Assembly (NCBI GenBank): GCA_023554245.1 | Contig: JAMJQL010000061.1 | Location: 1 to 64,000 of the forward strand | Direction: 5' to 3' | DNA: 64,000 bases | Source of the DNA: Gemmatimonadota bacterium | GTDB lineage: Bacteria; Gemmatimonadota; Gemmatimonadetes; Palauibacterales; Palauibacteraceae | Shown here: positions 36,269 through 44,820 of the stretch, one piece after another | Layout: every line of letters begins with the position of its first letter | Numbering within the stretch: position 1 is the first letter of the stretch | Position numbers and translations under genes: made by a program | Notes under the pieces: model-generated | Database searches by the model: none | Told to the model about the DNA's origin: nothing | The model's input: only the letters and a program-made list of their open reading frames with translations

Positions 36269-38034
36269 TCTCGAGTGCTGACGTGCTGCGACCGGGAGGA
36301 GACATCGGCGGAACGTGGCCGGCATGGTGGCTCGGGCTGCTGGCCATGGTCGTGGCCGGTTGCGCCGACCCTGTTCCACCCTCGCTCCGGCCGGAGCCGA
36401 TCGCCTGGGCCGATACGTTGCCGATTCCAGAGCCGGAGGCACGTGACCCGATCGAAGTTCCGAAGATCATGAAAGACGCCATGGCAGGCGAGATGTCGCG
36501 TGTGATCACGATACGGAACCTCGCCGGCGAGCAGCACGAGGCCCTGAACGTCACGCGTTGGGATGACGTGGTTCCCTCAGCCTGGTTCGAGCATAGAAAC
36601 GCGGCACATCCCCTGACGCCCGCACAGGTGGAGGTCGGGCCTACGGTCGGAAACGGACCTGACACCACGGGTGCTCTGGAGATCATCTCCGCCAAGGTTC
36701 AGGGCGTATCGCCCGGATTCAACATCCGCGACGCGCGGGGCGACCGGTACGTCGTGAAGTTCGATCCGAAGGGATTCCTGCACATGAGCAGTGCGGCAGG
36801 GGTGATTTCGAATCGCCTGCTCCATGCCGCGGGCTACCACGTGCCCGAGGACTTCGTGTTCGTGTTCTCGAAGTCGAAGCTCGCGGTGGCCGAGGGCGCC
36901 ACGATCAGGGGCGAAGATTTCGAAGAGCGGCCGCTCACCCTGGATGTGGCCTTCGACGTACTGGCGATGACCGATACTCTGCCCGACGGGCGCTACCTCG
37001 CGGTCAGTTCGAAGTTCGTGCCCGGTCCGCCCAAGGGCCCGTTCTTCTTCGACGGAGTCCGCGACGACGATCCGAACGACTGGTACCACCACGAGTACAG
37101 GCGCGAGTTGAGAGGCCTCTACGTGGTCTCCTCGTGGATCAACCACGTGGACATGCGCTTCATGAACACGATGGACGCGTACGTGCCGCCGGGCTACCTG
37201 AAGCACTACCTGATCGATTTCGCCGCCAGCCTCGGATCCGGGACCACCCGGCCGCACGAGCCACGTGAGGGCACCGAGTACAACGTGGACCTCTGGCCCT
37301 CGCTCGGACGGGTGTTCAGCCTCGGTTTCTACCGGGTCGGGTGGGAAGGCAGGGAGTGGGAGGTGATCGACCCGACGATCGGCTGGCTCGAGGCGGAAGA
37401 GTTCGACCCCGCCGGCTGGAAACCGAACTGGCCCAATCGGGCATTCCAGCTCGCGACCGACCGCGACGGGTACTGGGGCGCAAAGCTGGTGGGCTCGTTC
37501 ACGGACGAGCAGATTCTCGCGGCAGTGAGAGCGGGCCGGTTGCCGACGGCTCGCGCGACGGACACGCTGGCGAAGATTCTGATGGTCCGTCGAGATCGAG
37601 TCGTGGACCACTGGTACCGCAAGGTATCGCCGCTCGAGAACTTGTCGGTCGTGCCGCAGTCCGCGACGGGCGCTGAAGAGAACGTGCTGCCGGTCATCGT
37701 ACGATTCGACGACCTCGGGCTCCGGAAGGGCCTGTGGCGGGCGGACGAGATCGGCTACCGCTGGACGCTTGAGCACGAAGCGCTGCGCCGCGACTGGCGA
37801 GGTCGCGGCGCGGCCGAAGCTGGAGATGGCCGGCAGCGCATCGTCCTGGGGCCGGGCGACCGGGATCCGGGGGAGCGGCCGTCGGACGACGCTCCGACCG
37901 GCCCGGACGCAATCGCGAAACTGGAGATCGAGGTGGAACACCTGACGGGAGGAGAACGGCAACCGGCGGTCACCGTCTGGCTGGAGTGGGACGCCTCAGC
38001 GGGGCGCTATCGTGTCGCCGGCCTGGAGCACTGA
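36265..38034 (+). CDS. Lipoprotein with protein-kinase-like (HipA/CotH-type) catalytic domain
   Basis: 589 residues. The signal peptide WLGLLAMVVAGC places lipidated Cys33 outside the cytoplasm. A kinase-like core follows: GDRYVVKFDPKG with candidate ATP-binding Lys165, an alphaC-like helix after it, ELRGLYVVSSWINHVDMR with Asp296, Asn301 five residues later (the spacing of the catalytic loop in protein kinases), and HYLIDFAASLGSG with Asp318 in a DF pair like the DFG metal site. HipA, CotH and Fam20 kinases use similar reduced motifs. The residues from about 330 to 500 (FDPAGWKPNWPNRAF, RRDRVVDHWYRKV) are helical; the C-terminus is a beta-rich tail. Catalysis is not proven; it could be a pseudokinase. 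Confidence 0.65.
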   Translation: MISSADVLRPGGDIGGTWPAWWLGLLAMVVAGCADPVPPSLRPEPIAWADTLPIPEPEARDPIEVPKIMKDAMAGEMSRVITIRNLAGEQHEALNVTRWDDVVPSAWFEHRNAAHPLTPAQVEVGPTVGNGPDTTGALEIISAKVQGVSPGFNIRDARGDRYVVKFDPKGFLHMSSAAGVISNRLLHAAGYHVPEDFVFVFSKSKLAVAEGATIRGEDFEERPLTLDVAFDVLAMTDTLPDGRYLAVSSKFVPGPPKGPFFFDGVRDDDPNDWYHHEYRRELRGLYVVSSWINHVDMRFMNTMDAYVPPGYLKHYLIDFAASLGSGTTRPHEPREGTEYNVDLWPSLGRVFSLGFYRVGWEGREWEVIDPTIGWLEAEEFDPAGWKPNWPNRAFQLATDRDGYWGAKLVGSFTDEQILAAVRAGRLPTARATDTLAKILMVRRDRVVDHWYRKVSPLENLSVVPQSATGAEENVLPVIVRFDDLGLRKGLWRADEIGYRWTLEHEALRRDWRGRGAAEAGDGRQRIVLGPGDRDPGERPSDDAPTGPDAIAKLEIEVEHLTGGERQPAVTVWLEWDASAGRYRVAGLEH

Positions 38035-38038
38035 AGCG

Positions 38039-38752
38039 ATGCCTGCCCGTCTGGCCCGACACCGGGTGGATGTCCCGGACGCGTTCGATCATGTCGCCCA
38101 CCGCTACGACCTGCTCACGGGCATGAATCCGGGCTATCGCAGACACCTGGCCTTGAGCGCCCGTCGGCTGGCGCTCGATCCCGGATCCCGTGTGCTGGAT
38201 CTGTGTTGCGGCACGGGTCTCTCCACACAGGCGATCGCATCGGAGATTCCCGATGCCGAGATCGTGGCGCTCGACGCGTCCGCGGGCATGCTGGCCGTCG
38301 CGCGTCGCAAGCGGCTCGGCTCCGGGGTTCAATTCGTACTCGGCGACGCGATGGCACCGGAGGAGGCGGGGATCCGGGGTCCGTTCGACGGCATCCTGAT
38401 GGCGTATGGAATCCGGAACGTGCCGGAGCCGGACGCCTGCCTTACGCGACTGTATCGACTCCTGAGCCCTGGAGGTTCGATCTGCTTCCACGAGTATTCG
38501 GTTGCAGACTCCCGGTGGAGCCGATTCGTCTGGAACGCCGTGAGCCTGGGAGTGGTGATCCCCAGTGGTCTGTTGTTCTCCGGCTCCTCCCGGATCTACC
38601 GTTACCTCCGCCGCAGCGTGAACGAATTCGACGGCGTGAGGGCATTCGAGCGGCGACTCTCCCGGGCCGGTTTCGAGGCCGTTCAAACGGAACCGATGGA
38701 CGGGTGGCAACGCGGAATCGTGCATTCCTTCCTGGCAAGGAGGCCCGGATGA
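38039..38752 (+). CDS. UbiE/COQ5-family SAM methyltransferase (CrtT-like)
   Basis: 237 residues from ATG 38039. SAM-binding motif I is VLDLCCGTGLSTQ; motif II is IVALDASAGML; the UbiE-family signature appears as MAYGIRNVPEPD. By family it could methylate a quinone, but the ATGA overlap with crtU copies the crtT-crtU pair known from Streptomyces carotenoid clusters, so a role with carotenoids is more likely here. No menaquinone genes are adjacent. It starts 4 nt after the kinase-like gene. Confidence 0.8.
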   Translation: MPARLARHRVDVPDAFDHVAHRYDLLTGMNPGYRRHLALSARRLALDPGSRVLDLCCGTGLSTQAIASEIPDAEIVALDASAGMLAVARRKRLGSGVQFVLGDAMAPEEAGIRGPFDGILMAYGIRNVPEPDACLTRLYRLLSPGGSICFHEYSVADSRWSRFVWNAVSLGVVIPSGLLFSGSSRIYRYLRRSVNEFDGVRAFERRLSRAGFEAVQTEPMDGWQRGIVHSFLARRPG

Positions 38753-40287
38753 GCGGGGGTCGGCCAGTTCCGCTCTGGTCCGGGTCCCGGCAGGAAGCCC
38801 CTCCCGGCCTGACGGCGATCGTATGCGGGGGTGGGCTCGCGGGCCTGGCGGCGGCGACGGTGCTCGCTGAGCGGGGCGTACCGGTGACGGTCATCGAGGC
38901 AGAGAACGAGCTCGGGGGCCGGCTTCGCACCTGGCCGGTGGCGCTTCCCGATGGAAGTGTGCTCGGTATGGAACGTGGCTTCCACGCATTCTTCCGCCAG
39001 TACTACAATCTCCGGGCTCTGCTTCGTCGCATCGACCCGGATCTGTCCCGCCTGACACCGCTGAGGGATTATCCGGTTCTTGGTCCCGGCGGTCTCGTTC
39101 AGTCGTTCGAGGACCTCCCGACGCGAGTCCCGGCGAATTTCTTCGCGATCGTGAGGCGGGCAGATACGTTCCGCTGGCGCGACCTGCTTCGCGTGAACGG
39201 ACGGGCGGCACTCGAGATGCTCCGTTACAGTTCCGATCGGACATACGCCCGTTTCGACGGGCGAACCGCCCGTGAATACCTGGACTCGCTGAATTTCCCG
39301 CCGGCTGCCCGCCGCATGCTCTTCGATGTCTTCTCGCACTCGTTCTTCAATCCCGAGGAGAAGATGTCGGCGGCCGACCTCCTGATGATGTTCCACTACT
39401 ACTTCCTCGCGAACGAGGAAGGACTGGTGTTCGATGTGCTGGACGACACTTTCGAGCGATCACTCCTGACCCCTCTGCGCGACTACCTGGAAGCTCGAGG
39501 CGTCAACTTCGAGCTCGGTCGTCGGGTTACGGCCCTGTCACCAGCGGCTCGATCCATCGAGGGCAGCGTGCCGGGCGGCGCTCAACGCGATGGTTGGAGG
39601 GTCTCTCACCAGGCCACCGACGGGATGGGGAGCTCGCGGGAACAGGATGCCGATCTCGTCGTTCTCGGCCTCAACGTGTCCGCGCTCCGAGCGCTGGTCG
39701 AAGCCTCCCCCGCGGCGGGGGACCCGCCGTGGCGGTCACGTGTCGATTCCTTGAGCGAAACCAGTCCGTTCGCGGTGTGGAGGATGTGGCTGGACCGCCC
39801 GACGGCGGAGGGACGAGCGGCGTTCGTGGGAACGGCGGGATTTCCCCTGCTGGACAACATCTCGCTCTATCACCTGTTCGAGGCAGAGAGCAGCGAGTGG
39901 GCTGCCCGAACCGGTGGAAGCGTCATCGAGCTGCACGCCTATGGGATGCCGGAGCACTCGACGGAAGCGGAAATCAGGACCGCAATGCTGGCGGGTCTCC
40001 ACGAATTGATCCCCGAGAGTCGAGACGCCGGCCTCGTGCACGAGGAGTTCTTCATCGAGCGCGACTGCCCGGCGTTTCCGCCGGGCGGACACGCGCAGCG
40101 CCCCGGCGTCGAGACACCGGAGCCGGGACTGGCGCTCGCCGGTGATTTCGTCCGGATGGACTTCCCCACCGCATTGATGGAACGTGCCACGGCGTCCGGA
40201 TTCCTCGCCGCCAGCGTTCTGCTGCGTCCGCATGGCGTCAGTCCGGAACCACTCCAATCGGTTGCACGGAAGGGTCCGCTCGCCTGA
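38749..40287 (+). CDS. crtU: Isorenieratene synthase CrtU (carotenoid desaturase/methyltransferase)
   Basis: 512 residues. The FAD-binding N-terminus is VCGGGLAGLAAATVLAERG with VIEAENELGGRLRTW. Diagnostic blocks of actinobacterial CrtU follow: GFHAFFRQYYNLRALLRR, FDVFSHSFFNPEEKMSAADL, MMFHYYFLANEEGLVFDV, RTGGSVIELHAY and a C-terminal FPTALMERATASGFLAA. CrtU converts beta-ionone rings to aromatic phi rings by desaturation plus methyl shift, acting on beta-carotene in the membrane. Start ATG overlaps the methyltransferase stop. CrtY and the other carotenoid genes lie 3-8 kb downstream. Confidence 0.87.
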   Translation: MSGGRPVPLWSGSRQEAPPGLTAIVCGGGLAGLAAATVLAERGVPVTVIEAENELGGRLRTWPVALPDGSVLGMERGFHAFFRQYYNLRALLRRIDPDLSRLTPLRDYPVLGPGGLVQSFEDLPTRVPANFFAIVRRADTFRWRDLLRVNGRAALEMLRYSSDRTYARFDGRTAREYLDSLNFPPAARRMLFDVFSHSFFNPEEKMSAADLLMMFHYYFLANEEGLVFDVLDDTFERSLLTPLRDYLEARGVNFELGRRVTALSPAARSIEGSVPGGAQRDGWRVSHQATDGMGSSREQDADLVVLGLNVSALRALVEASPAAGDPPWRSRVDSLSETSPFAVWRMWLDRPTAEGRAAFVGTAGFPLLDNISLYHLFEAESSEWAARTGGSVIELHAYGMPEHSTEAEIRTAMLAGLHELIPESRDAGLVHEEFFIERDCPAFPPGGHAQRPGVETPEPGLALAGDFVRMDFPTALMERATASGFLAASVLLRPHGVSPEPLQSVARKGPLA

Positions 40288-40312
40288 ACCGCCCGGGTCG
40301 AGGTCGAGCCCG

Positions 40313-41050
40313 CTACAACGTCTGCTGGAACAGCACCATCGCTACCATCGCGATGCTGACGAGCAGCGCGATCACCGATCGGCGGCCGGTCTCGAAGGCA
40401 TCCGGCAGCAGCTCCACGAGAACCATGAATACCATTGCGCCCGCCGCGAAGCCGATCCCGTACGGCAGTAGCGACTGAAAGGACTCCACGAACAGGTATG
40501 AGGGCACGGCCAGAAGTGGCTGAGGCAGGGACGAGAGGATGCTCCAGCCTGCACAGGCCGCGAGGCTCACCCCGCGCGGCCGGAGCACCGCGCTGATCGC
40601 CAGACCCTCGGGAATATTGTGTACGGCGATCGCTGCGGTGATGACGACGGCCAGAGAGGTGCCGCCCGCGAACGCGGTGCCGATCGCGACCCCCTCAGCC
40701 ACCGAGTGCACCGTCATCACGAGGACGATCAACGCCATCTTGCGGGCATCCTCGCCGCGGATCGCTCCAAACTGCAGTTCGTGATCGCCGAGCAGCCGGC
40801 CGGCAGCGAGCACGAACAGCACTCCGAGATTCGCCCCCACCAGTGTCGCCAGCCGTCCGAGGTCGGCTCCTTCGGAGAGAAGACCGAAGCTCGCCCCCAG
40901 CATCAGGCCGGAAGCGAGCGCGCTGGTATAAGCCAGTGTACGTGGCGAGATGGTGCGGGCGAACGCGAACGGAACGGCGCCGAGACCGGTCGCGAGCGCG
41001 GTCAGCAGGCCGTACAGGAATACCTGCAGCAGGGGGGGGAAGGAGCTCAT
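40313..41050 (-). CDS. ZIP-family metal transporter, copy 1
   Basis: 245 residues with about eight membrane helices. The two metal-binding helices carry HSVAEGVAIGTAF and HNIPEGLAISAVL, the ZIP signature (HxxxE twice) for zinc or other divalent metal uptake. Helix III is preceded by a short loop without the His-rich stretch of some ZIPs. Its ATG overlaps the stop of copy 2, so both are in one operon transcribed against crtU. Confidence 0.9.
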   Translation of the reverse strand: MSSFPPLLQVFLYGLLTALATGLGAVPFAFARTISPRTLAYTSALASGLMLGASFGLLSEGADLGRLATLVGANLGVLFVLAAGRLLGDHELQFGAIRGEDARKMALIVLVMTVHSVAEGVAIGTAFAGGTSLAVVITAAIAVHNIPEGLAISAVLRPRGVSLAACAGWSILSSLPQPLLAVPSYLFVESFQSLLPYGIGFAAGAMVFMVLVELLPDAFETGRRSVIALLVSIAMVAMVLFQQTL

Positions 41051-41778
41051 CCGGCCAGTCCCCCGAGCAGGACCACGAATCCCGTCGCGACGGAGGTGAC
41101 GAGGCCGATGCTCACCGGGCCGGCCCGTTCATAGGCCTGGGGGAGCAGCTCGGAGAGAACCAGGTACGAGAGACCGCCTGCTGCGAATCCGAGGGCCCAC
41201 GGCAGAAGCCCGGGAATCGCGGGAACCACCGCGAACGCCACGACCGCGAACAGGACCTGTCCGACGTTCGCCGCGACGGCGAGACCCGCCGTCCGGCTCA
41301 CCCCGAGCCCCGCGGATCGAAGCACCGATCCCAGGATCGCCGCTTCGGGAATGTTGTGGACTGCCAGGGCAAGCGCGACGAGGATGCCGAACGGAAGGCT
41401 CTCCAGCATCGCCAGCCCGATGGCGAGGCCTTCCATGGCTCCGTGCAGCCCCCCTACGAAGAGAATCCGATATCCGTACAGCGGATCGACGTCCTCGAGT
41501 CGATTCAGGTCCACGTCCTCCACGCCCGACGCGAGATGCGAGAGATAGGCATAACCGATTCCGAGGAGCCCTCCGACCGCCGCCCGCACGGGATGTCCGA
41601 TGAGTGCGATCTCGGCGAGCAGGTAAGCGGTGCCCAGCATGAATCCGGCGGCCAGTGAGTTGGCCCAGCCTATCCAGGCCGAGGGGACGGCCTGCCGGGT
41701 TCGAAGTGGCAGGACGCCGATCGGCGCCATGAACGCCGAGAGCGTGGCGAATGCGAGCACGACCAGGATCGGCTCCAT
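41047..41778 (-). CDS. ZIP-family metal transporter, copy 2
   Basis: 243 residues from ATG 41778. Eight predicted helices. The metal motifs are HGAMEGLAIGLAM and HNIPEAAILGSVL, so the second motif has Ala-Ala where most ZIPs have Gly-Leu. The copies are clearly diverged, suggesting different metals or a heterodimer. The loop VEDVDLNRLEDVDPLYGY between helices III and IV differs from copy 1. First gene of the pair. Confidence 0.88.
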   Translation of the reverse strand: MEPILVVLAFATLSAFMAPIGVLPLRTRQAVPSAWIGWANSLAAGFMLGTAYLLAEIALIGHPVRAAVGGLLGIGYAYLSHLASGVEDVDLNRLEDVDPLYGYRILFVGGLHGAMEGLAIGLAMLESLPFGILVALALAVHNIPEAAILGSVLRSAGLGVSRTAGLAVAANVGQVLFAVVAFAVVPAIPGLLPWALGFAAGGLSYLVLSELLPQAYERAGPVSIGLVTSVATGFVVLLGGLAG

Positions 41779-41866
41779 GCCCTGCAAGCTAGCCCGCGGG
41801 ACGGAATAGCGGGAGCGGCCGGCTCAAGGGATCGCTCGTACCGGCCGGAGCGGGTCTGAAATACGC

Positions 41867-41901
41867 GACGTCCCGGCCGACGACAGGACGACCGGGACGT
41901 C
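41867..41901 (-). terminator. 10-bp perfect hairpin after DUF4136 gene
   Basis: GACGTCCCGG (41867-41876) pairs with CCGGGACGTC (41892-41901) over a 15-nt loop, 26 nt past the DUF4136 stop. On the minus strand GCGTATTTC follows; the T run is short. Confidence 0.5.
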
Positions 41902-41926
41902 AGGAAGCCGCAAACAGGAAGCGGGT

Positions 41927-42484
41927 TCAGCCGCCGGGAGGGAAATCCTCCATGACCTTGGCGACTGCCTCGTTGATGTTCTTCTCGCGTTCCTCGGGGC
42001 TCTGATTTCCCTCGGACAGCGTCTTCGTGCCGACCCCCTGCCAGACCATCTTCTGCGAGTCGGTGTCGAACAGTCCGATGATCAGAGACCCATCGGTGTA
42101 ATTCTGGCTGTACGTGGTGCTCGAACCGCCGCCCCAGCCCCCGTAGCCGTAGCCGCCATAATACCCGCCGGGCCATCCGGAACTGACGGTCTGCAGGGTG
42201 GTCCGGTCCTGCGTCGTGATCTGGAACCCGATGCCAAGATCCGCGTCGCGCCCGGAGGTCGCCTTGCGCAGTCCCTTGGCATTCAAGTTCGCCTCGATGG
42301 CGGCCTGGACGCGCGAGTCCACGAGGTCTCCGTAGCCACTCGTGTAGGCGCCATCGACCCATGCGTACGTCTGGTACGAGCTGAAATTGGCGGTGGGATC
42401 CCAGTCTGAGTGGGCGTCGATCCCGCTGCCGCACGCCGTCAGCGTGATGGTGGCCGCGATGCAGGCCAGGAGGTTGCGTCTCAT
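41927..42484 (-). CDS. DUF4136-domain lipoprotein
   Basis: 185 residues from ATG 42484 (MRRNLLACIAATITLTAC, lipobox Cys18). The DUF4136 pattern is present: HSDWDPTANFSSYQTYAWVD near the N-terminus, AIEANLNAKGLRKA, and GSLIIGLFDTDSQKMVWQGV near the C-terminus, with a Gly/Tyr-rich loop (YYGGYGYGGWGGG) between. Periplasmic-facing lipoprotein of unknown function. An AT-rich TATGATAAT on the minus strand at 42513-42521 is a probable -10 for this gene. Confidence 0.85.
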   Translation of the reverse strand: MRRNLLACIAATITLTACGSGIDAHSDWDPTANFSSYQTYAWVDGAYTSGYGDLVDSRVQAAIEANLNAKGLRKATSGRDADLGIGFQITTQDRTTLQTVSSGWPGGYYGGYGYGGWGGGSSTTYSQNYTDGSLIIGLFDTDSQKMVWQGVGTKTLSEGNQSPEEREKNINEAVAKVMEDFPPGG

Positions 42485-42554
42485 GATCAAGCCTCTTCTG
42501 TTCGAGCGATGCATTATCATATCCCTCGAATCTAAGAGCCCCGGCCCGAATCGC

Positions 42555-43526
42555 CTAGGGAATCCGGGGGGAGCTCGTCCGGTCCGCCGACTGTCGGAGC
42601 TCGTAGGTCCGCTCCGCGTACGCGGCGTCCTCCACCCACAGCCGTCGCTGGGCCTTGAGGATGAAAGGACGAATCATCCAGGCTGCCTTGAGGGCCCGGC
42701 GGAAACCCGTCCGCTCCGATGTGGCGAGCGTGGCCTCGAGGATCGCGGTCCGTCCGGCTCCGAGCGGCGTGGCATGGGTTTCGACTACACTCCCGGTGCC
42801 CTCTCCGTCCACGATCGTCATCGTGATCGTGCGGGGATCGGGGCAGTGGAAGGTGGCGTCGACTTCGATCCCGACCCGGTCGCTCATGCCGTACACCACC
42901 CGAACTACCAGCCGGTCTTCGCGGATGCCGATTACCCGGAGGCGTTTGAACGTATGGGGGTGGTAGTGAACGCCGTGCCAGGGATCGAGCCGATTCGCGA
43001 TCACGTCGCGGGGCTCGCAACTCGCCTCCATCCGCATGACCGAGTCGAGGAATACCGCCGGACGCTCGGAGAGGATCGGCCGAGCGGTGGGGTGCTCCCC
43101 TTCCTCCGGGAGACGGACCCATGCCAGCACGCCGTCATCGTGTGCCTCGAAGGGACACCAGGCGCCGTGCTTGCCGTCAGCCAGCTCGAGACCATGCCAG
43201 GGGCAGACGAGCCGGCCCTCCCGCACATGTCCATCCGACAGTCTCGCCCCCATGTGCGGACAGGCGTCGGGCGCGACCCGGAGCGCTCCCTCGACCCGCC
43301 AGACCACGAGCTCATGCCCTGCTACCCGATACGGACGGGGCGCACCCGTGATCGCCGAGGAGGCGTCGATCGCGAACCAGCCGCCCGTGGGCATGGCCAG
43401 CGCCCTGTCGAGATGCTCCTGGATGAGCACGGGATTCGCCTGGACCCAATCCGGCCCGCGAAGCTCGGGCGGCAATTGCTCCGGGAGGCGGGAGAGTTCC
43501 TTGCCGAAGGTTCGTATGCCGGTCAT
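42555..43526 (-). CDS. Rieske 2Fe-2S oxygenase-like protein (DUF5914 type)
   Basis: 323 residues. The Rieske cluster motifs are CPHMGARLSDGH and CPWHGLEL (about residues 88-110). Downstream, RLDPWHGVHYHPHTF supplies an Asp/His arrangement like the mononuclear iron site of Rieske oxygenases, so it may be a real oxygenase or desaturase. Similar Rieske proteins accompany crtT/U/Y in actinobacterial carotenoid clusters. It is the last gene of a four-gene minus-strand unit after crtY (gap 65 bp). The reaction is unknown; ring or end-group oxidation of a carotenoid is a reasonable guess. Confidence 0.8.
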   Translation of the reverse strand: MTGIRTFGKELSRLPEQLPPELRGPDWVQANPVLIQEHLDRALAMPTGGWFAIDASSAITGAPRPYRVAGHELVVWRVEGALRVAPDACPHMGARLSDGHVREGRLVCPWHGLELADGKHGAWCPFEAHDDGVLAWVRLPEEGEHPTARPILSERPAVFLDSVMRMEASCEPRDVIANRLDPWHGVHYHPHTFKRLRVIGIREDRLVVRVVYGMSDRVGIEVDATFHCPDPRTITMTIVDGEGTGSVVETHATPLGAGRTAILEATLATSERTGFRRALKAAWMIRPFILKAQRRLWVEDAAYAERTYELRQSADRTSSPRIP

Positions 43527-43591
43527 TCCGTTGGTCGCCTATTGTCGTCATCGGTTCCGCAGCCGGCATCACGCCAGTGCGGGTGTCTGAT

Positions 43592-44803
43592 TCAAGGTAC
43601 ACTCGGCTCTCGCGGCTCGCCCGCGCCCGGCAGTGCGGCGTACTGGCGCAGCGTCTCGCCGATGAGCGGAGCGGCCGGCAGCGCTGCCATGACCCGCAGG
43701 TCATCCAGCGGCAGACCTCCGTCGAACAGGAATCGCGCCAGGGCATCGGGGCGGACTCGGTCGAACAACCTGAGAAAGAGATCAGGTCCCGCCTCCGGTG
43801 TCCGCGCGAGATGCGAGACGAATACTCGATCGAGGAACACCGACCGCCGTGAATAGTGACGCGGCGGCCGCGGAGGCTCCTGCGAGGGATCATGCGCCCA
43901 TCCCGTCAGGCCGCGTGCGAGGGCGGCCGCAAAGCGCTGGATGGAAAGGAAGGCATAGCCGGTCGAGGGCCGTGCAGCTCCGCCTCGCGTACCGATGTCG
44001 ATCTGGCGAGGCCCGTCCGGGGGCTCGATCGGCCGCGGATCCATCGGAATCGCGCCCGTCTCGGAATGCAGGGCCTCGTAGCGTACCACATCGAACCGAT
44101 CGGCCAGGTATCGGGAAATCTCCTCCTCGTAGCTCTCCACGGGCCGCGGCTCGTCGGAGAACCAGGTGTCCTCGATGAGGGCGGTTCTTTCATCGTAGGG
44201 AAGCAGGTAGATGAAGTGAATGCCGTCGTTCCTCGCCTCCACGAAATCCATGATCGTTGCGACACCCGCCGAAAACACGGGCTTTTCCGAGCGCACCGTC
44301 TTCCCGTGGAAGTGCTGCAGAAAGTGGCCGGGCGCGTTGCGCGAGCTTCGATCCAGCTCGAGTCTGGCGCCGCGCGGCCGCGAGTCGAGCACGAGGCTGG
44401 CGGTCAGCGGGCCTTCATCCGTCATCGCGAGGGCCTGGTTGTCTTCCGGCTTCGATTCCACCCGCTTCACCCGGTCGCCCAGGCGCAACTCGACGTTCGG
44501 GTCAGCCGCGAGCAGCGAAGTGGCCTTCTCGTAGAACGCGTCGGCAGGCAAATGCTGGTAGACGAGCCCCGGCCAGGATCTGTCGATTCGGCGCTGCCCA
44601 TCCGATACGCTCCACGTGTGCCAGGAGTCCGAAACGCAGTCCTCGAAGGGATGCGGAATGACGTTCCAGAAGCACCAGGTGCGATCACGTTCGTACCGGG
44701 AACGTGGCTCGATGATCAGGACCCGAAGGAAGCGTGTGAGCCCCTGCAGGGAAAGCTGCACGGCACAGGACAGGCCTGCCGCTCCCCCTCCCGCGATCAG
44801 CAC
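43592..44803 (-). CDS. crtY: Lycopene beta-cyclase (CrtY type)
   Basis: 403 residues from GTG 44803. The N-terminal dinucleotide site is VLIAGGGAAGLSCAVQL; then RYERDRTWCFWN, the CrtY-family motif, GLVYQHLPADAFY, and FIYLLPYDERTALIEDTWFS. These mark the flavin-dependent cyclases that form beta-rings on lycopene. The frame continues upstream through DADV without another standard start. The 17-nt gap from the SRPBCC gene implies cotranscription. Its product beta-carotene would feed CrtU. Confidence 0.88.
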   Translation of the reverse strand: MLIAGGGAAGLSCAVQLSLQGLTRFLRVLIIEPRSRYERDRTWCFWNVIPHPFEDCVSDSWHTWSVSDGQRRIDRSWPGLVYQHLPADAFYEKATSLLAADPNVELRLGDRVKRVESKPEDNQALAMTDEGPLTASLVLDSRPRGARLELDRSSRNAPGHFLQHFHGKTVRSEKPVFSAGVATIMDFVEARNDGIHFIYLLPYDERTALIEDTWFSDEPRPVESYEEEISRYLADRFDVVRYEALHSETGAIPMDPRPIEPPDGPRQIDIGTRGGAARPSTGYAFLSIQRFAAALARGLTGWAHDPSQEPPRPPRHYSRRSVFLDRVFVSHLARTPEAGPDLFLRLFDRVRPDALARFLFDGGLPLDDLRVMAALPAAPLIGETLRQYAALPGAGEPREPSVP

Positions 44804-44820
44804 GTCGGCATCGGTTCGGC

